Virus record (IMG/VR): IMGVR_UViG_3300030012_002897
Span: 1-24,814 of that record
DNA length: 24,814 nucleotides
Origin: a virus
Strand: one strand, 5' to 3'
The translations under genes and the position numbers were made by a program. This document shows, piece after piece, positions 7,559 through 14,852 of this stretch; the stretch's first letter is position 1; each line of letters starts with the position of its first letter. Under the pieces are notes generated by a model, which did no database searches, was not told the DNA's origin, and saw nothing but the letters and a program-made list of their open reading frames with translations.

Positions 7559-7920
7559 TCTTTTTCCTCCTTTTTTCCAGTAGGATAAACCAAATCTCTC
7601 AATTGACGGTAGAGTAATTCATACTCCTTACGAAGTTTCGTAGCGGTGGCGACTATATCAATATTCCTTTCATCCATTGACTTCATTTTCTTATTTAATT
7701 TCTTATCTGATTTAATTAGTTCTAATTCTCTAAGAGTTTCGATAAGTTCACCTAACTTAGTGAAGTCTTGACCGAAAAATTCTGTTGGTTCTGCCGCTTG
7801 AAGAGTTTTCTTCAATCTTTTTCTACCTTTAGCATCTAATGAATCAAGAAGTTCTTTTGGTTTTTGTTTTTTAGCCTTGAGAATAAAACCTTCTCCATTC
7901 CCGTAGTAATCCCATGTCAT
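7555..7920 (-). CDS. Basic helical protein of unknown function with a possible variant tag
   Basis: A 121-residue, Lys-rich, almost wholly helical protein. Its first residues, MTWDYYGNGEGFILKAKK, begin like the MTW or MSW starts of the tagged genes and contain ILK, but with a longer spacing, so it may be a degenerate or extended tag. The rest includes LGELIETLRELELIKS and a charged C-terminus (GKKEEKE). It overlaps the upstream coiled-coil gene by four bases (ATGA) and the downstream 81-residue gene by four, which suggests coupled translation. No family recognised. Confidence 0.75.
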   Translation of the reverse strand: MTWDYYGNGEGFILKAKKQKPKELLDSLDAKGRKRLKKTLQAAEPTEFFGQDFTKLGELIETLRELELIKSDKKLNKKMKSMDERNIDIVATATKLRKEYELLYRQLRDLVYPTGKKEEKE

Positions 7921-9941
7921 TCTTCATCACCTTCTGGTTGTCTTTTACTAGGTTTAAATTTAAACCTGCCCGAACCCTCTCTTTTTCTCTGTTCCTCTTT
8001 GGTTTCAAATGCTCTTTTCGGTCTTGGACTTGGTTTTTCACTACCTCTATCTAATTGAGCAAATTCTTCCCCTGCTTCATTAACGATTTCTTGTAATTCA
8101 TCTCTTAGAGTGATATATTCATCTCTTAATTTAGTAAATTCTTCAACTTTAGTAAAACCTAATTGTTCAAATCTATCGTCAATAGAGAAGGCTTCGTCAA
8201 TTTCTACACCATCTCTAAAAATTTGTTCTGTTGCTTCTTTAAGGCCATTCTCATATCCATCAAAATCTTTAACCAATTTTTTACTTAATTTAGTTAACTT
8301 TTCTAATTTATTGTTTCCCCTAATAAGAATATTTAATGAAGTCTTTCCTAAAGGAATTAACTCTCCTTCTGTATCAGTTAATCTCTTCATAAGACTTCCA
8401 TAATCTTGAACTAAATCTTTAATTGACATTTCAGTTGTAGTTTCTCCATATCCTAATTGACTTAAGTTTTTAATAACTTCATTTACTTTAGCCTCAGCAA
8501 TTTGAATTTCATCATCAATATCATCTTTCATTTCAGAAATAGCCGTTTCTAGTCTTTCTTTGAATGATTCCTTAGTTAAAGGTTCCTTTCCTTCTAATAT
8601 ATTTGAAGCGTATTTAGCATAATCATCTCCGAAAGATAAAGTAAATATTTCTTCTGCTTTCTCAGCAAGCCTTCTTTGTAAAACTTTATTCCTATTTTCT
8701 GAAAGAATACCAGCACTAGAAGGTCTAGTTCTTAAATATATTTTAAAAGAATCAATAATTTCTCTTTGTTTTCTTTTTAAAAGAGCGTCGGTATCTCCTT
8801 TCATATCTCTTAAATCTTCTAATCTGTCCTCAAGATTGTTTTGAATATCTCTGAATGAACGAAGGAATGCTTTCATCTTATCAATATTTTTCTTGGCTTT
8901 TTTAAATCCTAATTCTGTTTTGGGGTCTTTTCCTTTACTATAACCCATAAGAGCATCTAAAACAGTTTTTTGTTGGTCACGGTCAATAAAACGAGCAGCA
9001 TTTCTACTGAATTTAACTCTAAACATTTTATTTAAGGCTTCTGATAGAGGTATTGGTTCTCCGCCCTCAACAGGATATTCTCTGATATATGACAATAATT
9101 CATCTTGTAGTGCAGGAATATCAATAATTTTATTTTTATCTTCGGAATATACATATTCTTTTCCTTCTTTCAACATAGGAACAAACTGTTGTCTTAGTGT
9201 TTCTGTTAGTCTTTTTTCTTCCCTTCCTTCATATACTTTAAAGTTTCTAAGAACTCCTGATAAAGACTTAACTAAAGCATTCCTATCAGTTTCTAACTCA
9301 CCTACGAGAGAAATTAATTCATTACCTATTTTAATTCCCCTTTCTTTATTAGGACCAACAAATTGTTCAAACTCTCTTGTTCTAATTTTTTCTCCGCTTT
9401 TCATGTCTAATTTGTCGGTAATTTTCTTTAAGGCCGCAGAAAATCCTTGAATTTTTTCAATTTTCTTTTTGGCTGCCTTATTTTTCTTAAATCTATCAAA
9501 CAGAGTTGCTTCTTTCTTTCTTTTCTCTTCTTCAGAAAGCCGACCTTCTTTTTCGTCCTTTCTTTGTTCTTCCTTTTCTTTTTGTTCTGCGGCAAAGGCA
9601 GAAGTTGATTGTTCACTTGCTACATCCCTTCCTGAAATTGCTTCTTCCACATCTTCTAGTTGTGCGCCTTCATCAGCCCTTTGTTCTTCTGTCCCTCTTG
9701 CTCTTAGTTCTCTTTCGGCTTCAAGTCTTTCTTTTCTTTGTTCTTCTGTTTCTTCGTCTTCAGCCTTTTGAATATACCTTCTATATTGAACAATATTTGA
9801 GGAGTTCATGTTCTTAACAAGAGACATTTTAATCAAAGTAGCCGAAGCACCTTGATTAACTAAATCTTTTGTTTCTTCATCTAATTCAACACGCTTTAGC
9901 AATCCTGCCAAAGACTTATCCTTAGACAAATCTAAAATCAC
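7917..9941 (-). CDS. Large coiled-coil protein, probably an internal head component
   Basis: A 674-residue, very highly charged protein starting at a GTG at 9941, seven bases after GAGGTG. Residues about 60-165 are low in complexity, dominated by Glu, Lys, Arg and Gln, with EEQRK repeated near 66, 124 and again near the C-terminus. Residues 150-600 are long helices with Leu and Ile spacing typical of coiled coils. The last 40 residues are basic and Pro-rich, probably disordered (PSPRPKR, then GRFKFKPSKR). There is no enzyme motif or tag. It lies between the portal and the ligase, so an internal scaffold, core or portal-associated role is likely but not shown. Confidence 0.8.
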   Translation of the reverse strand: MILDLSKDKSLAGLLKRVELDEETKDLVNQGASATLIKMSLVKNMNSSNIVQYRRYIQKAEDEETEEQRKERLEAERELRARGTEEQRADEGAQLEDVEEAISGRDVASEQSTSAFAAEQKEKEEQRKDEKEGRLSEEEKRKKEATLFDRFKKNKAAKKKIEKIQGFSAALKKITDKLDMKSGEKIRTREFEQFVGPNKERGIKIGNELISLVGELETDRNALVKSLSGVLRNFKVYEGREEKRLTETLRQQFVPMLKEGKEYVYSEDKNKIIDIPALQDELLSYIREYPVEGGEPIPLSEALNKMFRVKFSRNAARFIDRDQQKTVLDALMGYSKGKDPKTELGFKKAKKNIDKMKAFLRSFRDIQNNLEDRLEDLRDMKGDTDALLKRKQREIIDSFKIYLRTRPSSAGILSENRNKVLQRRLAEKAEEIFTLSFGDDYAKYASNILEGKEPLTKESFKERLETAISEMKDDIDDEIQIAEAKVNEVIKNLSQLGYGETTTEMSIKDLVQDYGSLMKRLTDTEGELIPLGKTSLNILIRGNNKLEKLTKLSKKLVKDFDGYENGLKEATEQIFRDGVEIDEAFSIDDRFEQLGFTKVEEFTKLRDEYITLRDELQEIVNEAGEEFAQLDRGSEKPSPRPKRAFETKEEQRKREGSGRFKFKPSKRQPEGDEE

Positions 9942-9950
9942 TCATTCACC

Positions 9951-10424
9951 TCAAAAAGGAATATTTTCTTTTCTGTTCTTTTGCTTTGGAGGTAGGGTGA
10001 TAACATCAGGAACTTCTGCTGAATGTAATTTCTTTTTGACGCTAGTATCTTGTGGAATACCTACACTAAAATCTTTAGTTGGCCTTAGTTTAGAATCTAC
10101 ATTAGCGTTAATTGCTCTTACTTTAGCAAGTTCCTTAGTTAATCTTACTTCTTTTTGTTTCATATCTTCTTTCATAATAACACCTTTCTGAAATCCTGTT
10201 TTCCCTTGTAATTCAGAAACAATCCTTTCACCAGTTTGAATTAACTCATCCATACTTTTAGTTGCTTGAATCTGTTTAATAAATTCAGGATTATTTCCGA
10301 GACTTTGCGATAATTGTTCTTTGCTATTTTGTAGTTGTTTATTATTTATATATTTTGCGGCTAATCTATTAATAACTACAGCCGCTAAAACAGCCGCAAT
10401 TGATTTTGTAATGTCTTCTGTCAT
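9951..10424 (-). CDS. Small protein with one hydrophobic N-terminal helix
   Basis: This 157-residue protein has a single hydrophobic stretch at about residues 7-24 (SIAAVLAAVVINRLAA), which could be a membrane helix, followed by a helical, Gln-, Lys- and Glu-rich body and a basic C-terminus (PPKQKNRKENIPF). Its start overlaps the portal stop (TAATG), with GGAG at a good distance, so it is translationally coupled to the portal. A portal partner, a channel-forming or a membrane-docking protein are possible. No family recognised. Confidence 0.75.
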   Translation of the reverse strand: MTEDITKSIAAVLAAVVINRLAAKYINNKQLQNSKEQLSQSLGNNPEFIKQIQATKSMDELIQTGERIVSELQGKTGFQKGVIMKEDMKQKEVRLTKELAKVRAINANVDSKLRPTKDFSVGIPQDTSVKKKLHSAEVPDVITLPPKQKNRKENIPF

Positions 10425-12061
10425 TATCCTATTCTCCTTTCAGTTCTTCTATCAGTATTCTGATTTCCCGCATCAACGGGCAATCCTGTAAGTCTCTTAT
10501 CCGGCCCTACGCTCATGGAGGCTTTATTTCTTGTGGCTGGTGGGTTTTCCTGTGGCTTCCCTCCGCCCTGTAAAGCCTGTTCTTGCATTTGTCCCAATTG
10601 AGAAGCATCAATGTTTGTTCCAGCATAAGGGTCGGTTTTTGCTTGGCCTTCGCCTTCTTGCGGCTTGGGTTCTTGCGGTTCTGGCTTTTTGAAGGTAAAT
10701 TGTCCGTCCTCATCCATATCAACTTCAAATCCTAAATTTTTTGTTGATGCAGCAATATTTACTTCAATTTCACGCTTACGAAGAATAGCAATTTCATCTT
10801 CTTCTTCGCTTGGAGGTAATTTAAGTTTCCAATCGGTAATACCGAATTGTTTCACAAGGAATGGGAAAACATAATTATTATAGACAGTTTGTGCCTTTTG
10901 AACTGCTCTGTTGGTGACTAAAATTTGCATACCTTCATTATTTAATCCACCACTTGTAGTATTATCAGCCATGAAGACTTTGCTTACACCATAAAATGCA
11001 GAAATTCTATCTCTTAAATCGTCCTTTACTGAAACATAGTCCATTTCTTTGAGGCTATCCATGAATTTAATCCATTCAACGCCTCCTTTACCGCCTTCTG
11101 CTTCAATTCCCATAACGGGGATAAAGTGTGGGTCTGCTTCCATTTTTTCTTTAACTGAACGCCAAAAGGCTCTCATTGAATCCATGTTTCTTGTTTGAAC
11201 TGCTAAAAGACCCCTTGGCATACGGCTCTTAGTATAAGACGAATTAACATAATTTTCCATAGCAATAAGAGTCATCATAGCATTAAATAAAGTAATTACA
11301 GGTGATTGTCCATAAAGACGAGAAGGACTATATTTACTGAAATGTAATACTTCTCCTTTCAAAAAGTATTGGTCAGTTCCATTTGCTCTATTAACATAAT
11401 GAACAGGATAAACACACCCTCCACAAGTTCCACAACGCTCATGTGGTTCAGTAGTAATAAAATCTCTATGATTGACACAAGTAAATCCTTTAGTTCCTCT
11501 TTGTCCAAGTTCATCAGAATAAATAAACATTGTCACAGGGTCGCCACGATAAAGTTCTTTAATACGATGCATTCTTATTTTTTGATTTCCATCAATAAAA
11601 TATTCTTTAACAAGAACAATATATGCATCATCCATAATATTTAAATCATCTTCCAACTCTTGAAGAACATCAATAAATAATTGTTCTGATTTATTTACAT
11701 ATCCTTCAATAAACTTTTCAGCATACTCTAATTGTTTTGCATCGGGAATATCTAATTCTAAATGCCCACAACGAGCACATTCTTGAACAGGTCTTTTATG
11801 TTCTTTACCGCAGTTTTTACATTTTGCTTCATATGCTTTTTCCCAAACATAACCTCTACGAAAAACTTCTTGCTTTAGTTGGGTAATGCAAGTTCTTCCA
11901 ATAACTGATTGATTAATGATATTATACAACAAAGGTCCGGTCATCATATGACGATTTTCTCTTTCTTGAATGCCCATGTTATATACGGTTCTATCCGCAG
12001 GTTTGGGAGTTTGTCTCCTAAACAAGTTAGTAAAACTGAATCTTCTTTTTTCATCAGCCAT
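10424..12061 (-). CDS. Portal protein with two cysteine clusters
   Basis: A 545-residue protein placed between the terminase and the protease-capsid genes, as portals normally are. Features expected of a portal include the early segment NIINQSVIGRTCITQLKQEVFRRGYVW, a central part with VLHFSKYSPSRLYGQSPV, the DRISAFYGVSKVFMAD segment and a Pro-, Gln- and Gly-rich tail from about 455. It would form the dodecameric DNA gate at one capsid vertex. Unusually, it has two cysteine clusters: C81, C84, C95 and C98 (two CxxC pairs), then C195, H198, C210, C213, C216 and H221. These look like zinc-ribbon insertions. The start at 12061 follows AGGGGGTGTAATCT. Confidence 0.85.
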   Translation of the reverse strand: MADEKRRFSFTNLFRRQTPKPADRTVYNMGIQERENRHMMTGPLLYNIINQSVIGRTCITQLKQEVFRRGYVWEKAYEAKCKNCGKEHKRPVQECARCGHLELDIPDAKQLEYAEKFIEGYVNKSEQLFIDVLQELEDDLNIMDDAYIVLVKEYFIDGNQKIRMHRIKELYRGDPVTMFIYSDELGQRGTKGFTCVNHRDFITTEPHERCGTCGGCVYPVHYVNRANGTDQYFLKGEVLHFSKYSPSRLYGQSPVITLFNAMMTLIAMENYVNSSYTKSRMPRGLLAVQTRNMDSMRAFWRSVKEKMEADPHFIPVMGIEAEGGKGGVEWIKFMDSLKEMDYVSVKDDLRDRISAFYGVSKVFMADNTTSGGLNNEGMQILVTNRAVQKAQTVYNNYVFPFLVKQFGITDWKLKLPPSEEEDEIAILRKREIEVNIAASTKNLGFEVDMDEDGQFTFKKPEPQEPKPQEGEGQAKTDPYAGTNIDASQLGQMQEQALQGGGKPQENPPATRNKASMSVGPDKRLTGLPVDAGNQNTDRRTERRIG

Positions 12062-12114
12062 AGATTACACCCCCTGTTTCATTCCTACGGTTTGCTTACC
12101 TATCAACTCTTCGG

Positions 12115-12348
12115 TCAAGGTTGGCCGCTATCCTCAATGTCATACCTTTCGTTGCTTGACCGAAGCATTTCTTCTAAAATTCCTCTTACTGCTTGAACTC
12201 TTCTTTCGGGAGAAGCCTTTCCGATGTCTAAGTAATACTTAACCATTTTCTTATTAATGCTAGCAAGATTGCTGAACTTGACATATTTTGTTCTATCCTT
12301 CGGCAAAGCATCTGTAAGGATTCCTTTAGTGAAATCTTTCCATTTCAT
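12115..12348 (-). CDS. Small tagged protein (tag WKDFTK)
   Basis: A 77-residue protein beginning MKWKDFTKGI, the most divergent N-terminal tag copy, with F and T in place of I and L. Residues 20-70 are two or three charged helices (INKKMVKYYLDIGKASPERR, then ILEEMLRSSNERYD). The start overlaps the stop of the upstream gene by four bases (ATGA). It ends the run of small tagged genes before the portal, and a 53-base gap without recognisable signals follows. Function unknown; a virion-internal role is inferred from the tag and position. Confidence 0.75.
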   Translation of the reverse strand: MKWKDFTKGILTDALPKDRTKYVKFSNLASINKKMVKYYLDIGKASPERRVQAVRGILEEMLRSSNERYDIEDSGQP

Positions 12349-12893
12349 TTATTCATCCTCTCCGTTTTTCTTTTGCTGGACTCTCTTCTGGCTAATGCTA
12401 CTTTATGTGCTGCATTTAACCTTTTCTTTGCTTCGGGGTCTTTTGCTCTTTTAGCCGCTACTCTTGCTCTTTGCTCTACTAAATTAATTATTTGTGATTG
12501 TCTCTTATGTGGTTTTGATTTAAATGCAGAACTCGCAAATGTTTCCCTTACATCCTTTGCGGTTTTAAATTTCACAGGAACAGTATCTTTTGGATTTTCG
12601 TCTGTATATAATCTTCTTGCTGAACCTTTTGGTTTTTTACCCGTTCCTTTCTTTGGGTCAGCCTTTTTCATTTCTTTACTGCGACAATGTGCTTTACAAG
12701 TAAATCCCTTAGTTTTATTTGGTCCACTACAAACACAGTAGGACATATCTTTCTTTAAGATTTCTCGCCAGCCCTTTTTGACATATCCTGAAGCGTAAGC
12801 GGCGGCGGCTTGTCTTTCAGCATCTTTACGATTTCTGTAGACTTTACCTTTGCTACCCCATTTGTAGCCGCCTTTTACTTTTCTAATAGGCAT
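12345..12893 (-). CDS. Composite basic protein with internal tag and cysteine cluster
   Basis: A 182-residue, Lys/Arg-rich protein that looks like modules joined together. Residues 1-40 hold GGYKWGSKGKVYRNRKDAER and AYASGYVKK, a pattern I recall from small phage proteins. The tag WREILKKD follows at 42-49, then a possible zinc site (C53, C55, C66, H69, C70). From about residue 95 a basic helical domain begins, with TVPVKFKTAKDVRETF and RQSQIINLVEQR, also familiar from marine viral sequences. The ATG at 12893 is preferred over the GTG at 12902 because of ribosome-site spacing. The strong positive charge suggests DNA binding. The tag is internal here, as it would be if two genes had fused. Confidence 0.8.
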   Translation of the reverse strand: MPIRKVKGGYKWGSKGKVYRNRKDAERQAAAAYASGYVKKGWREILKKDMSYCVCSGPNKTKGFTCKAHCRSKEMKKADPKKGTGKKPKGSARRLYTDENPKDTVPVKFKTAKDVRETFASSAFKSKPHKRQSQIINLVEQRARVAAKRAKDPEAKKRLNAAHKVALARRESSKRKTERMNK

Positions 12894-12898
12894 TAGAC

Positions 12899-13183
12899 TC
12901 ACTTCTGTTTAAACTTCTTTCCTGTTGGAACATGCTGTTGTCCTTTCTTTCGACCTTTTCTTTTCTTTGCATCTTGATAGCGAAGAGTTTTCTTATCAGT
13001 TCGTTGATAAGTTGCTTTTGGCATATAGCGTCCTTTGGTTTTAGGTTTAGGTTTTTTGCCTTTTGCTTTGGCTCTATGCTGTTCAGCACTTCCCCAATCC
13101 TCATTTGTCCAATCAGTCAAGTCTTGCTGTCTTTTTGACTTGGCTTTGAGAACGCTACGCCAATTAATTTTTATAGCCACCAC
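12899..13183 (-). CDS. Basic tagged protein, probably DNA-binding
   Basis: This 94-residue protein is mostly Lys, Arg and Gln. It opens with the tag copy INWRSVLKAKS (W at residue 8), then DLTDWTNEDWG, a Pro/Lys stretch and KGRYMPKATYQ, a layout I recall from short basic proteins of marine phages. The start is a GTG at 13183, overlapping the end of the upstream gene by 20 bases; the ribosome binding site there is weak (AGGGCT), so translation may be coupled. The charge suggests that it binds DNA or RNA. Start position is somewhat uncertain. Confidence 0.75.
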   Translation of the reverse strand: MVAIKINWRSVLKAKSKRQQDLTDWTNEDWGSAEQHRAKAKGKKPKPKTKGRYMPKATYQRTDKKTLRYQDAKKRKGRKKGQQHVPTGKKFKQK

Positions 13184-13376
13184 CAGCCCTTTTATACGCC
13201 TGAGCCATCATTTGAGCCTTTCTTGCAGACCATTGGCCGGGCGCACCGCCTTTGCCGCCTCTTTTGATTCTATTAAAAATTCTTCTGCGTAATGCAGGCT
13301 TTGTATAATTACCTGACTGATTTACAGTAGATTTTCTTTTCTTCTTCTTCTTTAAAATTTCTTGCCATTCTTCCAT
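13164..13376 (-). CDS. Basic tagged protein, protamine-like
   Basis: A 70-residue protein starting at the ATG at 13376 after GAGGTGAATACT; an upstream in-frame extension to 13469 overlaps the previous gene and lacks a ribosome site, so I discard it. It begins MEEWQEILKKKKKRK, that is, the tag followed directly by a run of Lys and Arg. Residues 25-70 have RRRIFNRIKRGGKGG, PGQWSARKAQMMAQ and a Gly-rich end (GGGYK), a short motif set I recall from widespread small phage proteins. The high positive charge fits DNA condensation. Its first codons closely resemble those of the upstream gene, so the two tags are probably paralogous. Confidence 0.8.
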   Translation of the reverse strand: MEEWQEILKKKKKRKSTVNQSGNYTKPALRRRIFNRIKRGGKGGAPGQWSARKAQMMAQAYKRAGGGYKN

Positions 13377-13386
13377 AGTATTCACC

Positions 13387-13677
13387 TCAACAGTTCCATC
13401 TTCTTCTCGCTGCTTTTGCTTTTTCGCTGTAAGTTCCATCTTTTCTTTTAAATCCTCTTGACCTTGCACAAAAACTTTTTCTTCTTTTTGCTGCTTTGCT
13501 TCCGGGTTTTAATTTACTTGGTTTAGTGGTTACCGGAGGTTTTAGATTAGAACCTTGTTCACGCTTAAACTTAGCACGACCTTTAGCACTTAATCCACCC
13601 GTTCTTGCGTGAATCTTTTTATTGTAGCCCTTGAAGGGCTTCTTTTTCTTTTTAAGAATAGTTTGCCATTCTTTCAT
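13387..13677 (-). CDS. Basic tagged protein with the RRKSFCAR motif
   Basis: A 96-residue, very basic protein. It starts MKEWQTILKKKKK (tag, then a lysine run). Its body contains ARTGGLSAKGRAKFKRE, GSNLKPPV and AAKRRKSFCARSRG and it ends ARRRWNC. This set of motifs is familiar from small basic proteins in T4-like and other marine phages (possibly DUF6321; the number is from memory). In those relatives I do not recall the W-tag, so here a known module seems to have acquired it. The start at 13677 has AGGTGATATA. Likely a DNA-binding protein; function not established. Confidence 0.85.
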   Translation of the reverse strand: MKEWQTILKKKKKPFKGYNKKIHARTGGLSAKGRAKFKREQGSNLKPPVTTKPSKLKPGSKAAKRRKSFCARSRGFKRKDGTYSEKAKAARRRWNC

Positions 13678-13685
13678 TATATCAC

Positions 13686-14123
13686 CTATAAAACTCTCGG
13701 TCTGTTAGCAATTCTTCCAAATTCCCCATCACCATAAGTTCCCGGTTTATTTGGTCTTTTTTGCGGTTTTGTTTGTTGAGTAGGTTTATTTTGTTGTCTA
13801 AGTTTTTTATAGACCATCGCCAAAGCCTGATTAAAAGGAATATTTTTCTGATAAACTAAATTTCTAACCTCTTGTTTTAAATTTTCTGGTAATTTATTAA
13901 ATGCTTCTGGGGATTTTTTGATTGGTTCATGGGTATAAATATCTCCATCTTTGTGCATGAAAACTTTGCCTTCTTTTTCTAATTTTGATAAAGCCTGCTT
14001 GATTTCCGCTTCTTTACCAAACTGCTTTAGGTTTTTCATTCCTAATGCTCCGCCTTCCTTTTCAATCTCTCTAAGAATCTTTGACTCTAAATCCTCCTTT
14101 AAAATTTCTTTCCAATCACTCAT
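13686..14123 (-). CDS. Tagged winged-helix protein
   Basis: A 145-residue protein starting at the ATG at 14123, with GGTGAAAAGT upstream; a GTG at 14132 is in frame but poorly placed. It opens MSDWKEILKED (tag). Residues 10-65 look like a winged helix: helices LESKILREIEKEGG and AEIKQALSKLEKEGK, then a wing strand pair (KVFMHKDGDIYTHE). A helical segment follows (90-110), then a disordered Gln/Pro/Lys tail ending GRIANRPRVL. A DNA-binding protein with a capsid-type tag could bind packaged DNA or act as a regulator delivered with it. It overlaps the phosphatase gene by eight bases. Confidence 0.8.
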   Translation of the reverse strand: MSDWKEILKEDLESKILREIEKEGGALGMKNLKQFGKEAEIKQALSKLEKEGKVFMHKDGDIYTHEPIKKSPEAFNKLPENLKQEVRNLVYQKNIPFNQALAMVYKKLRQQNKPTQQTKPQKRPNKPGTYGDGEFGRIANRPRVL

Positions 14124-14706
14124 ACTTTTCACCTATCATATAGCCTAATTTTTTTCCTGCTTGAATATCACTTGGATAATGACTTCCCATTTGCATTCTT
14201 GATAAAGAAATCCTATCTGCCATTTCTTTGAGTTCTTTTTTCTTATCTGGATATTTCTTTCCTAATACCTTTTCTAAACCATGAGCAAGCATTGAATGTC
14301 CACTTGGGAATGCGGGAGTATCATCTGTTTTTGTTTTTGTTGATTGAATTTTATCTGAAATTTCGTGAGGTCGTGGTCTTTGATACTTCATTTTTAAAGA
14401 GATAGCATAGTAGTTTATATCTTTCATAAAATCATCATAATCCTTTTTATCAGCACCGACAATTTTAAACATTTCTACTTCGGGTTTTAGGTCAGAATCT
14501 TTCATCTGTTTTGGGGTTAGTTTCTTTTTGCTCATGATTGCTAAAATTTTAGGAATTTCAGTTTCTTCTTTCGGATAACTCATTTTTGGAATATCTAATT
14601 TTGCTTTAGGGCTTCTCTCTAAAATTTTACTTTTTTCTTTTGAAAGAGTTCCTCCCCATGTTCTTTTCTTAAGAATGGAAAACCAACCTAATAGGGTTTT
14701 GTCCAT
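14116..14706 (-). CDS. Soluble PAP2-type acid phosphatase with a tag
   Basis: A 196-residue protein with all three PAP2/class A acid phosphatase motifs in order: KMKYQRPRP (K105, R112, P113), PSGH (134-137) and SRMQMGSHYPSD (S169, R170, H176, D180). In this superfamily the second conserved histidine forms a phospho-enzyme and the substrate is a phosphomonoester. No membrane helices are visible, so it is more like the soluble acid phosphatases than lipid phosphatases. The N-terminus is LLGWFSILKKR (W8), the tag, with no signal peptide. It lies among tagged cargo-like genes. Substrate unknown: nucleotides, phosphoproteins or lipid phosphates could all fit. Confidence 0.9.
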   Translation of the reverse strand: MDKTLLGWFSILKKRTWGGTLSKEKSKILERSPKAKLDIPKMSYPKEETEIPKILAIMSKKKLTPKQMKDSDLKPEVEMFKIVGADKKDYDDFMKDINYYAISLKMKYQRPRPHEISDKIQSTKTKTDDTPAFPSGHSMLAHGLEKVLGKKYPDKKKELKEMADRISLSRMQMGSHYPSDIQAGKKLGYMIGEKYE

Positions 14707-14852
14707 AACATCGCCTCATCTATTTTACAAGTTAAACATCTATTTGAAATAATTTCAGTCTTACATCTTCTACAAACAGTTGCGTATCTAATTCTTTTTG
14801 GTAGTTTTGTTCTTACTTTATGCTTGAATACATCATAATGTTTGCGAGGCAT
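14688..14852 (-). CDS. Tiny zinc-ribbon protein
   Basis: A 54-residue protein that is easily missed. It starts at 14852, one base after the previous stop, with GGTGCTTTAA as ribosome binding site, and overlaps the phosphatase start by 19 bases. The sequence is basic, with two cysteine pairs, CRRC (residues 27-30) and CLTC (39-42), spaced by eight residues: the pattern of a single zinc ribbon. It could bind nucleic acid or be a subunit of another machine. No family assigned; the zinc site and the tight spacing are what make it credible. Confidence 0.75.
   Translation of the reverse strand: MPRKHYDVFKHKVRTKLPKRIRYATVCRRCKTEIISNRCLTCKIDEAMLWTKPY

Noticed and set aside
9469-9817. Plus-strand frames rich in Ser and Leu
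   Set aside because: They mirror the charged coiled-coil part of the 674-residue protein and have no independent start signal.
13377-13469. An upstream extension of the 70-residue basic protein
   Set aside because: It lies within the upstream basic gene; the ATG at 13376 has a strong ribosome site and starts with the tag.
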